Part shown: piece by piece, positions 43,891 through 53,352 of the stretch | Numbering within the stretch: position 1 is the first letter of the stretch | Layout of the letters: the number at the start of each line of letters is the position of its first letter | Origin: Pelecanus crispus | Lineage: Eukaryota > Chordata > Aves > Pelecaniformes > Pelecanidae | Length of the DNA: 64,000 nt | Direction of reading: 5' to 3' | Assembly: GCF_030463565.1 (NCBI RefSeq) | Contig: NC_134644.1 | Span: 103,412,765 to 103,476,764 of the forward strand | Made by a program: the position numbers and the translations under genes | Notes under the pieces: model-generated | Database searches by the model: none | Seen by the model: the letters and a program-made list of their open reading frames with translations, nothing else | Told to the model about the DNA's origin: nothing

Positions 43891-45151
43891 CCCTTCGGCT
43901 CCTGCCTCCAGACCATTTATAAAAGCATGAAAGAGCACTGGCCCTAGAAATGAGCCCCGGGGAACTCCACTGGTGACTGGCCGCCAGGCTGATGTAACCC
44001 CCTTTACCCTAAGCCCTGTGAGCCCCACCCGCCAGCCAATTGTTCAGCTAACGTGCTATGGACTTGTCTAGCTGTAGGCTGGACATTTTGTCCAGAAGGA
44101 CGCTGTGGGAGACAGTAGCAACAGCTTTGCTAAACTCCAAAGAAATGCCGCGTCTGCTGGCTTCCCTTGGTCAAGTAGGTGGGTGACCTTGCCGTAAGAG
44201 GAAGTCAAGTTAGTTAAGCAGGCCTTTCCCCTCGTGAAGCCGTGCTGGCGCTGAGCAGTGCCTGCGTTGTCTCTCACGTGGTTTTCGATAGCTCCCAGAA
44301 TGACCTTCTCCATGGTTTTGCCTGGCACTGAAGTGAGACCGACAGGCGTGTAGTTACCAGGGTCTTCCTTCTTACCCTTCTTGAAAGTTGGGAGCGCGTT
44401 TGCCAGCTTCCAGTCCACCGGGACCTCTCCGGACTCGCAAGGCCGTTGAAAACCAATGGAGAGAGGTCCCGCGAGAAGAGCGGCCAGCTCTTTCAGGACC
44501 CTGGGCCGAATGCCATGGGGCCCCATAGACTTAGGTGCATCCAGCTGGAGCAGCGAGCGTCAGAAAGGTCAGAGTCGGCTGGGAGTTCATCATCCATCTG
44601 CCCAGCGACAGTCTTCCGACACAGGGCTCCGGGCTCCCGGGGCCCATCATCACTGTTAAAGCCAGAGGCAAAGGCAGCGTTACCCGTCTCTGCTCTCTCT
44701 ACGCCCCGACTGGTGAGGTGACCGACCTCAGCAAGCAATGGACCAGTGTTCTCTCTCATGCTCGCGTCGCTGGTAACACATTTGAAAAAGCCCTTTCTGT
44801 CGTCCTTCACGGTACTGGGCAGCTTGAACTCTAATGGAGCCTTGGCTGCACGACTTTTCTCCCTGCCGTGGCGAACTGCGTCCGTGTAGTCCTGCCGTGT
44901 CGCCTGTCCTTGCTTCCAATGTCCGTAGGCTTTCCTTTTGGGCCTAAGTTCTAGGAGAAGATCCCTGCGCAGCCAGGCCGGCCTTCTGCCCCGCTTGCTT
45001 GACTTCCCGCACCAAATTTGGAATTGCCTGCTCCTGCGCTCTTAAGAGACGGCCCTTCAAAAGTGACCAGCATTCATGGACGCCAGCGCCTGCAAAAGCA
45101 GATTCCCAGGGGACGAACTCACAAACTAGTTCCTGCAGCAGCCAGGCCAAA
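43891..45151 (-). mobile_element. CR1 ORF2 internal fragment spanning the unit 1/2 junction
   Basis: Same CR1 fragment as at 40893 but complete within the array. After ACLTNLTSSYGKVTHLLDQG it continues through a LDKMSSLQLDKSIAR / [10 protein letters not shown] block and [20 protein letters not shown] to [10 protein letters not shown], then leaves CR1 homology. There is no CR1 3' end. Frameshifted and inactive. Confidence 0.88.
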
Positions 45152-45538
45152 GCCTGCTCTTGCCGTGTCCAGGGTCCAGGTTTTGCTGGCAGTTTTCCCC
45201 CTGTCGCCAGCGACTTGAAACTCTGCTCAACAACTGAAGCCTACCGTTGAGGTCTCGTAAGAGTTTAACGTCTTTGGAAACAAGAAATTCGTAGGCTTCA
45301 ATGGCTTTTCTGGTGATAGTTGTGCTCCATTTAAAAATCTGTTGTCCAATTGGTGATGTTACAGCCCAAAAAAACCCAGAACGTAAGGCGCCGCCAGAGC
45401 ACAGAGGTGGGCATGGGCAGGGAAAGTTTCCAGAGCGAGCCTCCTGCTCCAAGGCAGGGAGCAGGAGGGGCCGCAGGAGTGCAGGTGGCAAAGTGCCAAA
45501 CAGGAGAGGACGAAAGCATTTTTATTCTTTTGTTGTTG

Positions 45539-45544
45539 TTTATT
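45539..45544 (-). terminator. AATAAA overlapping the stop codon, unit 2
   Basis: Same arrangement as unit 1; a second AATAAA lies at 45521-45526. Confidence 0.55.
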
Positions 45545-46484
45545 GCCCGCTCCTGAAGGTGCGGGGGCTGAGCCGCGGGTAGGGGTGCGGCCGGGCGCTC
45601 CTGCGACGCCGTTGGTGCCGTCTCACACAAAGGAGCCCGGGTGGCTGGGGTGCCGGCAGGTGATGATCCCTGTGGCAGGTGGACCCAGTGCCATCGACGA
45701 TTCTTCTCGACGGTGGATCCACCTCCATGGGCTCCACGTCGTCCTGCGGCGGGCTGTGCCTCACGCACAGGAGCCCGGCTGGCTGGGGTGCCGGCAGGTG
45801 ATGATCCCTGTGGCAGGTGGACCCAGTGCCATCGACGATTCTTCTCGACGGTGGATCCACCTCCATGGGCTCCACGTCGTCCTGCGGCGGGCTGTCACGG
45901 CTGCGCCTCGCAGCGTGCCTCAGCAGGTAGACACGCCAGGGCCCTGTGCTGTTGCCCTGTGTGCCCACAGCTGCGCGCTGGACGGCGTCGTTGGCGTGAG
46001 CGTGGGCCATTGCTCTCAGGGCGCGAGGGGTGATGTAGCTGCTCCTCCTCCTCGTCCTCCGCTGATTGCCCATCCTCAGGCTCCTGGGAGGAGCCTTCCT
46101 CCTGGGCGGTCGCGGGAAGCGTGCCTGTGCCGTCCCACGCGAAGGTGGGCAGGCAGCCGCCTCGCTGCTCTGGGCGCTCCCTGGCAGGCAGGCACGCCTG
46201 GGCTCCACGGCGTTCCCTGGTGGGCCTAGAGCCAGGCTCTGCAGGGCGCCGATCAGAGGAGCGAGGTCGATGGCGCTCACGGCACGGGGGGTGATGTTGT
46301 TGTTGTTGTTGTTGTTCCTCCTCCTCCTCCTCCTCCCTCCCCTGCGCTGCCTCTGCTTCCTCCTCCTGGGAGGTGCCTTCGTCCTCCACGGTGGCGGGGA
46401 GCAGCTCGGTGGCGTCCCGCGCCAAGGTGGGCAGTCGTCCGCCTTGCCGCTCCAGCTCCTCTTCCTTCCAAGCATGCTTGGCAT
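45540..46484 (-). CDS. putative intronless array gene, copy 2 (314 aa, function unknown)
   Basis: Same architecture as copy 1, open throughout, one codon shorter in the Arg run (GAG-run frame) and with KAPPRRRKQ for KAPRRRRKQ and RRRSSYITPRA for RRRRSYITPRA. Essentially identical to copy 3. Function cannot be assigned. Confidence 0.4.
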   Translation of the reverse strand: MPSMLGRKRSWSGKADDCPPWRGTPPSCSPPPWRTKAPPRRRKQRQRRGGRRRRRRNNNNNNNITPRAVSAIDLAPLIGALQSLALGPPGNAVEPRRACLPGSAQSSEAAACPPSRGTAQARFPRPPRRKAPPRSLRMGNQRRTRRRSSYITPRALRAMAHAHANDAVQRAAVGTQGNSTGPWRVYLLRHAARRSRDSPPQDDVEPMEVDPPSRRIVDGTGSTCHRDHHLPAPQPAGLLCVRHSPPQDDVEPMEVDPPSRRIVDGTGSTCHRDHHLPAPQPPGLLCVRRHQRRRRSARPHPYPRLSPRTFRSGQ

Positions 46485-46535
46485 GCGAGGGCCCGGAAGC
46501 TGGGCGAAGTGTGGGCCAGCTGCAGGGGCGCCTGC

Positions 46536-46604
46536 TTTTATAGGCCCCGGGCAGTGAGGTAGCTAGTGACGTGAGGAGGCCGTTGTTACGTCATTGTGAC
46601 GTCG
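46536..46604 (-). promoter_or_regulatory. CRE-TATA promoter of array gene, unit 2
   Basis: TATAAAA on the minus strand at 46542-46536. CRE-like sites at 46567-46574 (TGACGTGA on plus), 46586-46593 (TTACGTCA on plus) and 46597-46604 (TGACGTCG on plus). Confidence 0.6.
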
Positions 46605-47189
46605 TTTGTGCCTGCCGCTGATGCACGCGTGCGGCCAAAGCTGGGCGGGTTTGGGCGTGGGGGGCCTGTGGCCTGAAAGCTGCCGAAATGTGGGAGAAGG
46701 AGGAGGGCCGTGGGGGCTGAGGGCCCCTTTCGTGGGGCTTGCTCCCGCCTGCCCTGTTGCTTGCTCGTGAGAAAGGCTGCCCCTGGGGCAGAGGGACCGC
46801 CCTCCAGCTCCTCCAGCTCCTCCTGAGCCCTGGGCTCCAGCCCCCTCCTCATCCTGTGCCCGGGGTCCCCTCGACGAGACGGTGGCAAGCGTGTTGCAGG
46901 GGGGTCGGGGCTCCTCAGTGACCCCCCACCGACCCGGCGCCCTGCAAGGTGCACAGTCCTCCGCGCTCGACAGTGGCTGAGAGGGGGCAAAGCACCCAGA
47001 CATGCCGCCGGCGGGAGAGGGACGCCCAGCCGGCCTGCGCAAGGCCTGCCAGCACGCCATAAAGGAGTCGTCGATTGCCAAGCGTGGCGTGAGGCCTTCT
47101 TTCCTGCGGCCCGGCCCTGGCCCTGGAGCGTGGAGAGGTGCCACCTCTTGTGCACGGAGCCCCGAGGGAGAGGGGAGGGGAGGGCCTGT

Positions 47190-48450
47190 CCCTTCGGCTC
47201 CTGCCTCCAGACCATTTATAAAAGCATGAAAGAGCACTGGCCCTAGAAATGAGCCCCGGGGAACTCCACTGGTGACTGGCCGCCAGGCTGATGTAACCCC
47301 CTTTACCCTAAGCCCTGTGAGCCCCACCCGCCAGCCAATTGTTCAGCTAACGTGCTATGGACTTGTCTAGCTGTAGGCTGGACATTTTGTCCAGAAGGAC
47401 GCTGTGGGAGACAGTAGCAACAGCTTTGCTAAACTCCAAAGAAATGCCGCGTCTGCTGGCTTCCCTTGGTCAAGTAGGTGGGTGACCTTGCCGTAAGAGG
47501 AAGTCAAGTTAGTTAAGCAGGCCTTTCCCCTCGTGAAGCCGTGCTGGCGCTGAGCAGTGCCTGCGTTGTCTCTCACGTGGTTTTCGATAGCTCCCAGAAT
47601 GACCTTCTCCATGGTTTTGCCTGGCACTGAAGTGAGACCGACAGGCGTGTAGTTACCAGGGTCTTCCTTCTTACCCTTCTTGAAAGTTGGGAGCGCGTTT
47701 GCCAGCTTCCAGTCCACCGGGACCTCTCCGGACTCGCAAGGCCGTTGAAAACCAATGGAGAGAGGTCCCGCGAGAAGAGCGGCCAGCTCTTTCAGGACCC
47801 TGGGCCGAATGCCATGGGGCCCCATAGACTTAGGTGCATCCAGCTGGAGCAGCGAGCGTCAGAAAGGTCAGAGTCGGCTGGGAGTTCATCATCCATCTGC
47901 CCAGCGACAGTCTTCCGACACAGGGCTCCGGGCTCCCGGGGCCCATCATCACTGTTAAAGCCAGAGGCAAAGGCAGCGTTACCCGTCTCTGCTCTCTCTA
48001 CGCCCCGACTGGTGAGGTGACCGACCTCAGCAAGCAATGGACCAGTGTTCTCTCTCATGCTCGCGTCGCTGGTAACACATTTGAAAAAGCCCTTTCTGTC
48101 GTCCTTCACGGTACTGGGCAGCTTGAACTCTAATGGAGCCTTGGCTGCACGACTTTTCTCCCTGCCGTGGCGAACTGCGTCCGTGTAGTCCTGCCGTGTC
48201 GCCTGTCCTTGCTTCCAATGTCCGTAGGCTTTCCTTTTGGGCCTAAGTTCTAGGAGAAGATCCCTGCGCAGCCAGGCCGGCCTTCTGCCCCGCTTGCTTG
48301 ACTTCCCGCACCAAATTTGGAATTGCCTGCTCCTGCGCTCTTAAGAGACGGCCCTTCAAAAGTGACCAGCATTCATGGACGCCAGCGCCTGCAAAAGCAG
48401 ATTCCCAGGGGACGAACTCACAAACTAGTTCCTGCAGCAGCCAGGCCAAA
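47190..48450 (-). mobile_element. CR1 ORF2 internal fragment spanning the unit 2/3 junction
   Basis: Identical in extent to the 43891-45151 copy. Identical breakpoints in each unit show that CR1 was part of the unit before amplification and did not insert separately. Confidence 0.88.
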
Positions 48451-48837
48451 GCCTGCTCTTGCCGTGTCCAGGGTCCAGGTTTTGCTGGCAGTTTTCCCCC
48501 TGTCGCCAGCGACTTGAAACTCTGCTCAACAACTGAAGCCTACCGTTGAGGTCTCGTAAGAGTTTAACGTCTTTGGAAACAAGAAATTCGTAGGCTTCAA
48601 TGGCTTTTCTGGTGATAGTTGTGCTCCATTTAAAAATCTGTTGTCCAATTGGTGATGTTACAGCCCAAAAAAACCCAGAACGTAAGGCGCCGCCAGAGCA
48701 CAGAGGTGGGCATGGGCAGGGAAAGTTTCCAGAGCGAGCCTCCTGCTCCAAGGCAGGGAGCAGGAGGGGCCGCAGGAGTGCAGGTGGCAAAGTGCCAAAC
48801 AGGAGAGGACGAAAGCATTTTTATTCTTTTGTTGTTG

Positions 48838-48843
48838 TTTATT
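48838..48843 (-). terminator. AATAAA overlapping the stop codon, unit 3
   Basis: Same arrangement as units 1 and 2. Confidence 0.55.
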
Positions 48844-49783
48844 GCCCGCTCCTGAAGGTGCGGGGGCTGAGCCGCGGGTAGGGGTGCGGCCGGGCGCTCC
48901 TGCGACGCCGTTGGTGCCGTCTCACACAAAGGAGCCCGGGTGGCTGGGGTGCCGGCAGGTGATGATCCCTGTGGCAGGTGGACCCAGTGCCATCGACGAT
49001 TCTTCTCGACGGTGGATCCACCTCCATGGGCTCCACGTCGTCCTGCGGCGGGCTGTGCCTCACGCACAGGAGCCCGGCTGGCTGGGGTGCCGGCAGGTGA
49101 TGATCCCTGTGGCAGGTGGACCCAGTGCCATCGACGATTCTTCTCGACGGTGGATCCACCTCCATGGGCTCCACGTCGTCCTGCGGCGGGCTGTCACGGC
49201 TGCGCCTCGCAGCGTGCCTCAGCAGGTAGACACGCCAGGGCCCTGTGCTGTTGCCCTGTGTGCCCACAGCTGCGCGCTGGACGGCGTCGTTGGCGTGAGC
49301 GTGGGCCATTGCTCTCAGGGCGCGAGGGGTGATGTAGCTGCTCCTCCTCCTCGTCCTCCGCTGATTGCCCATCCTCAGGCTCCTGGGAGGAGCCTTCCTC
49401 CTGGGCGGTCGCGGGAAGCGTGCCTGTGCCGTCCCACGCGAAGGTGGGCAGGCAGCCGCCTCGCTGCTCTGGGCGCTCCCTGGCAGGCAGGCACGCCTGG
49501 GCTCCACGGCGTTCCCTGGTGGGCCTAGAGCCAGGCTCTGCAGGGCGCCGATCAGAGGAGCGAGGTCGATGGCGCTCACGGCACGGGGGGTGATGTTGTT
49601 GTTGTTGTTGTTGTTCCTCCTCCTCCTCCTCCTCCCTCCCCTGCGCTGCCTCTGCTTCCTCCTCCTGGGAGGTGCCTTCGTCCTCCACGGTGGCGGGGAG
49701 CAGCTCGGTGGCGTCCCGCGCCAAGGTGGGCAGTCGTCCGCCTTGCCGCTCCAGCTCCTCTTCCTTCCAAGCATGCTTGGCAT
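48839..49783 (-). CDS. putative intronless array gene, copy 3 (314 aa, function unknown)
   Basis: Open throughout and, by reading, the same protein as copy 2. Same promoter, duplicated ITPRA segments, 46-residue repeats and stop/poly(A) overlap. Confidence 0.4.
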   Translation of the reverse strand: MPSMLGRKRSWSGKADDCPPWRGTPPSCSPPPWRTKAPPRRRKQRQRRGGRRRRRRNNNNNNNITPRAVSAIDLAPLIGALQSLALGPPGNAVEPRRACLPGSAQSSEAAACPPSRGTAQARFPRPPRRKAPPRSLRMGNQRRTRRRSSYITPRALRAMAHAHANDAVQRAAVGTQGNSTGPWRVYLLRHAARRSRDSPPQDDVEPMEVDPPSRRIVDGTGSTCHRDHHLPAPQPAGLLCVRHSPPQDDVEPMEVDPPSRRIVDGTGSTCHRDHHLPAPQPPGLLCVRRHQRRRRSARPHPYPRLSPRTFRSGQ

Positions 49784-49834
49784 GCGAGGGCCCGGAAGCT
49801 GGGCGAAGTGTGGGCCAGCTGCAGGGGCGCCTGC

Positions 49835-49903
49835 TTTTATAGGCCCCGGGCAGTGAGGTAGCTAGTGACGTGAGGAGGCCGTTGTTACGTCATTGTGACG
49901 TCG
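49835..49903 (-). promoter_or_regulatory. CRE-TATA promoter of array gene, unit 3
   Basis: TATAAAA at 49841-49835 (minus) with the three CRE-like sites at 49866-49903, unchanged from unit 2. Confidence 0.6.
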
Positions 49904-50488
49904 TTTGTGCCTGCCGCTGATGCACGCGTGCGGCCAAAGCTGGGCGGGTTTGGGCGTGGGGGGCCTGTGGCCTGAAAGCTGCCGAAATGTGGGAGAAGGA
50001 GGAGGGCCGTGGGGGCTGAGGGCCCCTTTCGTGGGGCTTGCTCCCGCCTGCCCTGTTGCTTGCTCGTGAGAAAGGCTGCCCCTGGGGCAGAGGGACCGCC
50101 CTCCAGCTCCTCCAGCTCCTCCTGAGCCCTGGGCTCCAGCCCCCTCCTCATCCTGTGCCCGGGGTCCCCTCGACGAGACGGTGGCAAGCGTGTTGCAGGG
50201 GGGTCGGGGCTCCTCAGTGACCCCCCACCGACCCGGCGCCCTGCAAGGTGCACAGTCCTCCGCGCTCGACAGTGGCTGAGAGGGGGCAAAGCACCCAGAC
50301 ATGCCGCCGGCGGGAGAGGGACGCCCAGCCGGCCTGCGCAAGGCCTGCCAGCACGCCATAAAGGAGTCGTCGATTGCCAAGCGTGGCGTGAGGCCTTCTT
50401 TCCTGCGGCCCGGCCCTGGCCCTGGAGCGTGGAGAGGTGCCACCTCTTGTGCACGGAGCCCCGAGGGAGAGGGGAGGGGAGGGCCTGT

Positions 50489-51749
50489 CCCTTCGGCTCC
50501 TGCCTCCAGACCATTTATAAAAGCATGAAAGAGCACTGGCCCTAGAAATGAGCCCCGGGGAACTCCACTGGTGACTGGCCGCCAGGCTGATGTAACCCCC
50601 TTTACCCTAAGCCCTGTGAGCCCCACCCGCCAGCCAATTGTTCAGCTAACGTGCTATGGACTTGTCTAGCTGTAGGCTGGACATTTTGTCCAGAAGGACG
50701 CTGTGGGAGACAGTAGCAACAGCTTTGCTAAACTCCAAAGAAATGCCGCGTCTGCTGGCTTCCCTTGGTCAAGTAGGTGGGTGACCTTGCCGTAAGAGGA
50801 AGTCAAGTTAGTTAAGCAGGCCTTTCCCCTCGTGAAGCCGTGCTGGCGCTGAGCAGTGCCTGCGTTGTCTCTCACGTGGTTTTCGATAGCTCCCAGAATG
50901 ACCTTCTCCATGGTTTTGCCTGGCACTGAAGTGAGACCGACAGGCGTGTAGTTACCAGGGTCTTCCTTCTTACCCTTCTTGAAAGTTGGGAGCGCGTTTG
51001 CCAGCTTCCAGTCCACCGGGACCTCTCCGGACTCGCAAGGCCGTTGAAAACCAATGGAGAGAGGTCCCGCGAGAAGAGCGGCCAGCTCTTTCAGGACCCT
51101 GGGCCGAATGCCATGGGGCCCCATAGACTTAGGTGCATCCAGCTGGAGCAGCGAGCGTCAGAAAGGTCAGAGTCGGCTGGGAGTTCATCATCCATCTGCC
51201 CAGCGACAGTCTTCCGACACAGGGCTCCGGGCTCCCGGGGCCCATCATCACTGTTAAAGCCAGAGGCAAAGGCAGCGTTACCCGTCTCTGCTCTCTCTAC
51301 GCCCCGACTGGTGAGGTGACCGACCTCAGCAAGCAATGGACCAGTGTTCTCTCTCATGCTCGCGTCGCTGGTAACACATTTGAAAAAGCCCTTTCTGTCG
51401 TCCTTCACGGTACTGGGCAGCTTGAACTCTAATGGAGCCTTGGCTGCACGACTTTTCTCCCTGCCGTGGCGAACTGCGTCCGTGTAGTCCTGCCGTGTCG
51501 CCTGTCCTTGCTTCCAATGTCCGTAGGCTTTCCTTTTGGGCCTAAGTTCTAGGAGAAGATCCCTGCGCAGCCAGGCCGGCCTTCTGCCCCGCTTGCTTGA
51601 CTTCCCGCACCAAATTTGGAATTGCCTGCTCCTGCGCTCTTAAGAGACGGCCCTTCAAAAGTGACCAGCATTCATGGACGCCAGCGCCTGCAAAAGCAGA
51701 TTCCCAGGGGACGAACTCACAAACTAGTTCCTGCAGCAGCCAGGCCAAA
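50489..51749 (-). mobile_element. CR1 ORF2 internal fragment spanning the unit 3/4 junction
   Basis: Fourth occurrence of the same CR1 fragment, with the same ends and disruptions as the others. Confidence 0.88.
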
Positions 51750-52136
51750 GCCTGCTCTTGCCGTGTCCAGGGTCCAGGTTTTGCTGGCAGTTTTCCCCCT
51801 GTCGCCAGCGACTTGAAACTCTGCTCAACAACTGAAGCCTACCGTTGAGGTCTCGTAAGAGTTTAACGTCTTTGGAAACAAGAAATTCGTAGGCTTCAAT
51901 GGCTTTTCTGGTGATAGTTGTGCTCCATTTAAAAATCTATTGTCCAATTGGTGATGTTACAGCCCAAAAAAACCCAGAACGTAAGGCGCCGCCAGAGCAC
52001 AGAGGTGGGCATGGGCAGGGAAAGTTTCCAGAGCGAGCCTCCTGCTCCAAGGCAGGGAGCAGGAGGGGCCGCAGGAGTGCAGGTGGCAAAGTGCCAAACA
52101 GGAGAGGACGAAAGCATTTTTATTCTTTTGTTGTTG

Positions 52137-52142
52137 TTTATT
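52137..52142 (-). terminator. AATAAA overlapping the stop codon, unit 4
   Basis: Same arrangement as in the other units. Confidence 0.55.
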
Positions 52143-53082
52143 GCCCGCTCCTGAAGGTGCGGGGGCTGAGCCGCGGGTAGGGGTGCGGCCGGGCGCTCCT
52201 GCGACGCCGTTGGTGCCGTCTCACACAAAGGAGCCCGGGTGGCTGGGGTGCCGGCAGGTGATGATCCCTGTGGCAGGTGGACCCAGTGCCATCGACGATT
52301 CTTCTCGACGGTGGATCCACCTCCATGGGCTCCACGTCGTCCTGCGGCGGGCTGTGCCTCACGCACAGGAGCCCGGCTGGCTGGGGTGCCGGCAGGTGAT
52401 GATCCCTGTGGCAGGTGGACCCAGTGCCATCGACGATTCTTCTCGACGGTGGATCCACCTCCATGGGCTCCACGTCGTCCTGCGGCGGGCTGTCACGGCT
52501 GCGCCTCGCAGCGTGCCTCAGCAGGTAGACACGCCAGGGCCCTGTGCTGTTGCCCTGTGTGCCCACAGCTGCGCGCTGGACGGCGTCGTTGGCGTGAGCG
52601 TGGGCCATTGCTCTCAGGGCGCGAGGGGTGATGTAGCTGCTCCTCCTCCTCGTCCTCCGCTGATTGCCCATCCTCAGGCTCCTGGGAGGAGCCTTCCTCC
52701 TGGGCGGTCGCGGGAAGCGTGCCTGTGCCGTCCCACGCGAAGGTGGGCAGGCAGCCGCCTCGCTGCTCTGGGCGCTCCCTGGCAGGCAGGCACGCCTGGG
52801 CTCCACGGCGTTCCCTGGTGGGCCTAGAGCCAGGCTCTGCAGGGCGCCGATCAGAGGAGCGAGGTCGATGGCGCTCACGGCACGGGGGGTGATGTTGTTG
52901 TTGTTGTTGTTGTTGTTCCTCCTCCTCCTCCTCCCTCCCCTGCGCTGCCTCTGCTTCCTCCTCCTGGGAGGTGCCTTCGTCCTCCACGGTGGCGGGGAGC
53001 AGCTCGGTGGCGTCCCGCGCCAAGGTGGGCAGTCGTCCGCCTTGCCGCTCCAGCTCCTCTTCCTTCCAAGCATGCTTGGCAT
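52138..53082 (-). CDS. putative intronless array gene, copy 4 (314 aa, function unknown)
   Basis: Open throughout. It keeps 314 codons although the trinucleotide runs differ: one codon fewer in the GAG run and one more in the adjoining CAA run than copies 2 and 3 (read as one Arg fewer and one Asn more in this frame). It is the first unit in the transcriptional direction, and its promoter is intact although the array ends about 270 bp upstream of the gene. Confidence 0.4.
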   Translation of the reverse strand: MPSMLGRKRSWSGKADDCPPWRGTPPSCSPPPWRTKAPPRRRKQRQRRGGRRRRRNNNNNNNNITPRAVSAIDLAPLIGALQSLALGPPGNAVEPRRACLPGSAQSSEAAACPPSRGTAQARFPRPPRRKAPPRSLRMGNQRRTRRRSSYITPRALRAMAHAHANDAVQRAAVGTQGNSTGPWRVYLLRHAARRSRDSPPQDDVEPMEVDPPSRRIVDGTGSTCHRDHHLPAPQPAGLLCVRHSPPQDDVEPMEVDPPSRRIVDGTGSTCHRDHHLPAPQPPGLLCVRRHQRRRRSARPHPYPRLSPRTFRSGQ

Positions 53083-53133
53083 GCGAGGGCCCGGAAGCTG
53101 GGCGAAGTGTGGGCCAGCTGCAGGGGCGCCTGC

Positions 53134-53202
53134 TTTTATAGGCCCCGGGCAGTGAGGTAGCTAGTGACGTGAGGAGGCCGTTGTTACGTCATTGTGACGT
53201 CG
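53134..53202 (-). promoter_or_regulatory. CRE-TATA promoter of array gene, unit 4
   Basis: TATAAAA at 53140-53134 (minus) and CRE-like sites at 53165-53202. Array homology ends at about 53352, so upstream context beyond about 150 bp is unique DNA and not spacer/CR1. Confidence 0.6.
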
Positions 53203-53352
53203 TTTGTGCCTGCCGCTGATGCACGCGTGCGGCCAAAGCTGGGCGGGTTTGGGCGTGGGGGGCCTGTGGCCTGAAAGCTGCCGAAATGTGGGAGAAGGAG
53301 GAGGGCCATGGGGGCTGAGGGCCCCTTTCGTGGGGCTCGCTCCCGCCTGCCC

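Larger units (their letters stand above)
40893..53352. repeat. 3.3-kb macrosatellite array (3.8 head-to-tail units)
   Basis: Units: 40893-44194 (3302 bp), 44195-47493 (3299 bp), 47494-50792 (3299 bp) and a partial 50793-53352. Only a handful of base differences were seen between units (for example 41848, 42039, 42409, 42739, 43070 in unit 1 and their equivalents), and every length difference is a multiple of 3 in trinucleotide runs inside the minus-strand reading frame. The unit is GC-rich, unlike both flanks. On the minus strand each full unit carries a CR1 ORF2 fragment, a spacer, a CRE/TATA promoter, a 314-315 codon frame and AATAAA. The left edge lies in the CR1 fragment and the right edge in the spacer upstream of a promoter, so all four gene copies are complete. 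Edges are accurate to a few bases on the left and about 15 on the right. Confidence 0.97.

Noticed and set aside
46563-47327. 254-codon minus-strand frame upstream of each array gene
   Set aside because: It begins with a GTG inside the CR1 reverse-transcriptase fragment and runs into GC-rich spacer and then across the CRE region. It has no ATG near the start and no coherent domain after the CR1 part.
40893-53352. Array as a segmental duplication of a known protein gene or rDNA
   Set aside because: No rRNA, histone or other known tandem-gene sequence is recognisable; only CR1 RT and the unknown frame.
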